Source: Lebetimonas sp. JH292
Lineage (GTDB): Bacteria; Campylobacterota; Campylobacteria; Campylobacterales; Nautiliaceae
Direction of reading: 5' to 3'
Length of the DNA stretch: 64,000 nt
NCBI RefSeq assembly: GCF_000523275.1
Contig: NZ_ATHQ01000001.1
Location: forward strand, 319,001-383,000
Position numbers and translations under genes: made by a program. Position 1 is the first letter of the stretch. Each line of letters starts with the position of its first letter. The notes beneath the pieces were generated by a model that saw nothing but the letters and a program-made list of their open reading frames with translations, made no database searches and was not told the origin of the DNA. This document shows, piece by piece, positions 63,164 to 64,000 of the stretch.

Positions 63164-64000
63164 AAAAATTAATTGCTTGGAGTGTTGTAATATTAGTTAC
63201 AATAGGTTTAGTAATAGGTGGAGTAAAATTAATTAAAAAAAGAAGAGCAGAAGATGCAAAACTAAAAACAGCTACAATTTTTCCAATCGTTATAAAAACT
63301 GTTAATCCTAAAAATCAGGCTACATTAACATATCCATATTTAGCATTAGTTAAAAATAATTCACAAGTTACAGTTACAACAAAATTCGCAGGGGAAATTA
63401 AATGTATTGCAAATCTTGGAGGATATGTTACAAAAGGTGAAACAGTTGCAAAAATAGATGATTCACATTTAAAAGCTTCTCTTAAAGCTACAAATGAAAA
63501 AATCAAATCAATTAAAAATAAACTAAATGCAGAATATGTAACACTTAAAAATTTAATTGCTACTCATAAAAGAACAAAAGCCCTTTTAAATGTAAAAATG
63601 GCAAGTATTGAACAGTATCAAGCAGAAGAGAGTAAATTAGCTTCACTTAAAGCACAAATTGCAGCTGATAAAAATACTTTGCATTCTTTAAAAGCTCAAA
63701 AAGCTGCAATACTTAATGATTTAAAATATACTAATATAACTTCGCCAATTGATGGTGTTATTGCTCAAAAATTTGCAAATAAAGGTGATAATGCATTTCC
63801 AGGAAAACCTCTAATAACTATTGCATCAAATAGTGGAAATTATCTGTTTATAGCAACTCCTGATAATTTCAAAAAAGCTATTTATAAAAATAAAATGTAT
63901 AATTTAATTCCACTTCATTCTACATTTAACGGAGTGCCTGCTTATAAAATTGATGTAAATGATACTAATTTGATTTTAGGAGAAAAAGTAAAAATAAAAC
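63160..64000 (+). CDS. RND/MFP efflux periplasmic adaptor subunit, partial
   Basis: Starts with an ATG at 63160 (SD AAAGGA) and runs off the window after 280 codons with no stop. An N-terminal membrane anchor (LIAWSVVILVTIGLVIGG) is followed by a lipoyl half-motif (GGYVTKGETVAKID), an alpha-hairpin coiled coil, and the second lipoyl half (ITSPIDGVIAQKFANKGD). This is a CmeA/AcrA-like adaptor linking an inner-membrane pump, expected just downstream, to the TolC protein. Confidence 0.88.
   Translation, partial: MKKLIAWSVVILVTIGLVIGGVKLIKKRRAEDAKLKTATIFPIVIKTVNPKNQATLTYPYLALVKNNSQVTVTTKFAGEIKCIANLGGYVTKGETVAKIDDSHLKASLKATNEKIKSIKNKLNAEYVTLKNLIATHKRTKALLNVKMASIEQYQAEESKLASLKAQIAADKNTLHSLKAQKAAILNDLKYTNITSPIDGVIAQKFANKGDNAFPGKPLITIASNSGNYLFIATPDNFKKAIYKNKMYNLIPLHSTFNGVPAYKIDVNDTNLILGEKVKIK

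Overview
The window is AT-rich and gene-dense. It reads as a chromosomal segment of a Campylobacterota (former Epsilonproteobacteria) chemolithotroph, most likely of the order Nautiliales (Nautilia, Caminibacter or Lebetimonas type). The evidence is a nap operon in the order napA-G-H-B-F-L-D, an octahaem hydroxylamine-oxidoreductase-like protein, a fused CcsBA cytochrome c synthase, and flagellar synteny fliY-fliM-fliA-orf-flhG-flhF-folK-aroQ as in Campylobacter. The genus is inference. No rRNA, tRNA, CRISPR array, insertion sequence or phage was seen.

Layout. 1-1286: end of an amino-acid ABC permease and a DMT exporter. 1283-12010 (minus): haem synthesis (hemN, hemC, hemB, hemE, hemA), the cytochrome c synthase ccsBA and a CPPC thioredoxin. 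12082-12654 (minus): a NapC/NrfH-type tetrahaem cytochrome. 12710-14912 (minus): a two-component system. 15081-21765 (plus): periplasmic nitrate reductase operon. 21852-23393 (plus): haoA. 23495-28431 (minus): small cytochrome, CcdA, second CPPC thioredoxin, HemY-like oxidase, Lgt, GlpC-like Fe-S protein. 28510-35814 (minus): flagellar switch and regulation genes, folK, a 54-residue protein, pepP, aroQ. 35890-37104 (plus): an amidohydrolase of the futalosine type. 37094-42550 (minus): OmpA-like lipoprotein, ftsK, flgL behind a sigma-54 promoter. 42634-50688: an assimilatory nitrate block (cysG-like, nrtABC-like transporter, narB/nasA-like reductase, nirA-like reductase). 50794-59803 (minus): xseA, alr, rpsR-ssb-rpsF, two ClC channels, a hypothetical protein, Sir2, moaA. 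59886-64000: a DUF455 protein, an exported coiled-coil protein, and a tetR-tolC-adaptor efflux operon that runs off the end.

How it fits together. Haem and cytochrome c maturation genes flank a respiratory nitrogen module: Nap makes nitrite, and HaoA with a tetrahaem quinol dehydrogenase could take nitrite on to hydroxylamine or ammonium. A second, siroheme-based route (NarB plus NirA, with a CysG-like siroheme synthase and an ABC importer) lies 20 kb away.

The two most interesting signals are not genes. First, 11-bp direct repeats with core RGTGCY stand upstream of napA, of the two-component operon itself, of the tetrahaem cytochrome and of haoA. This suggests one OmpR-type regulon for the whole nitrate/hydroxylamine module. 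Second, a dispersed family of short modular repeats (heptamer GTGAGTA arrays, CCAAGTAGC-type arrays, and a 42-bp module beside a hairpin) starts at the stop codons of minus-strand genes, supplies C-terminal codons of some of them, and sits in frame in the linker of FtsK.

Caution on sequence quality: hemA, hemC, napA, napH, napL, folK and tolC carry apparent single-base frameshifts, many in homopolymers, and tetR carries an in-frame stop. Most look like sequencing errors rather than gene decay.
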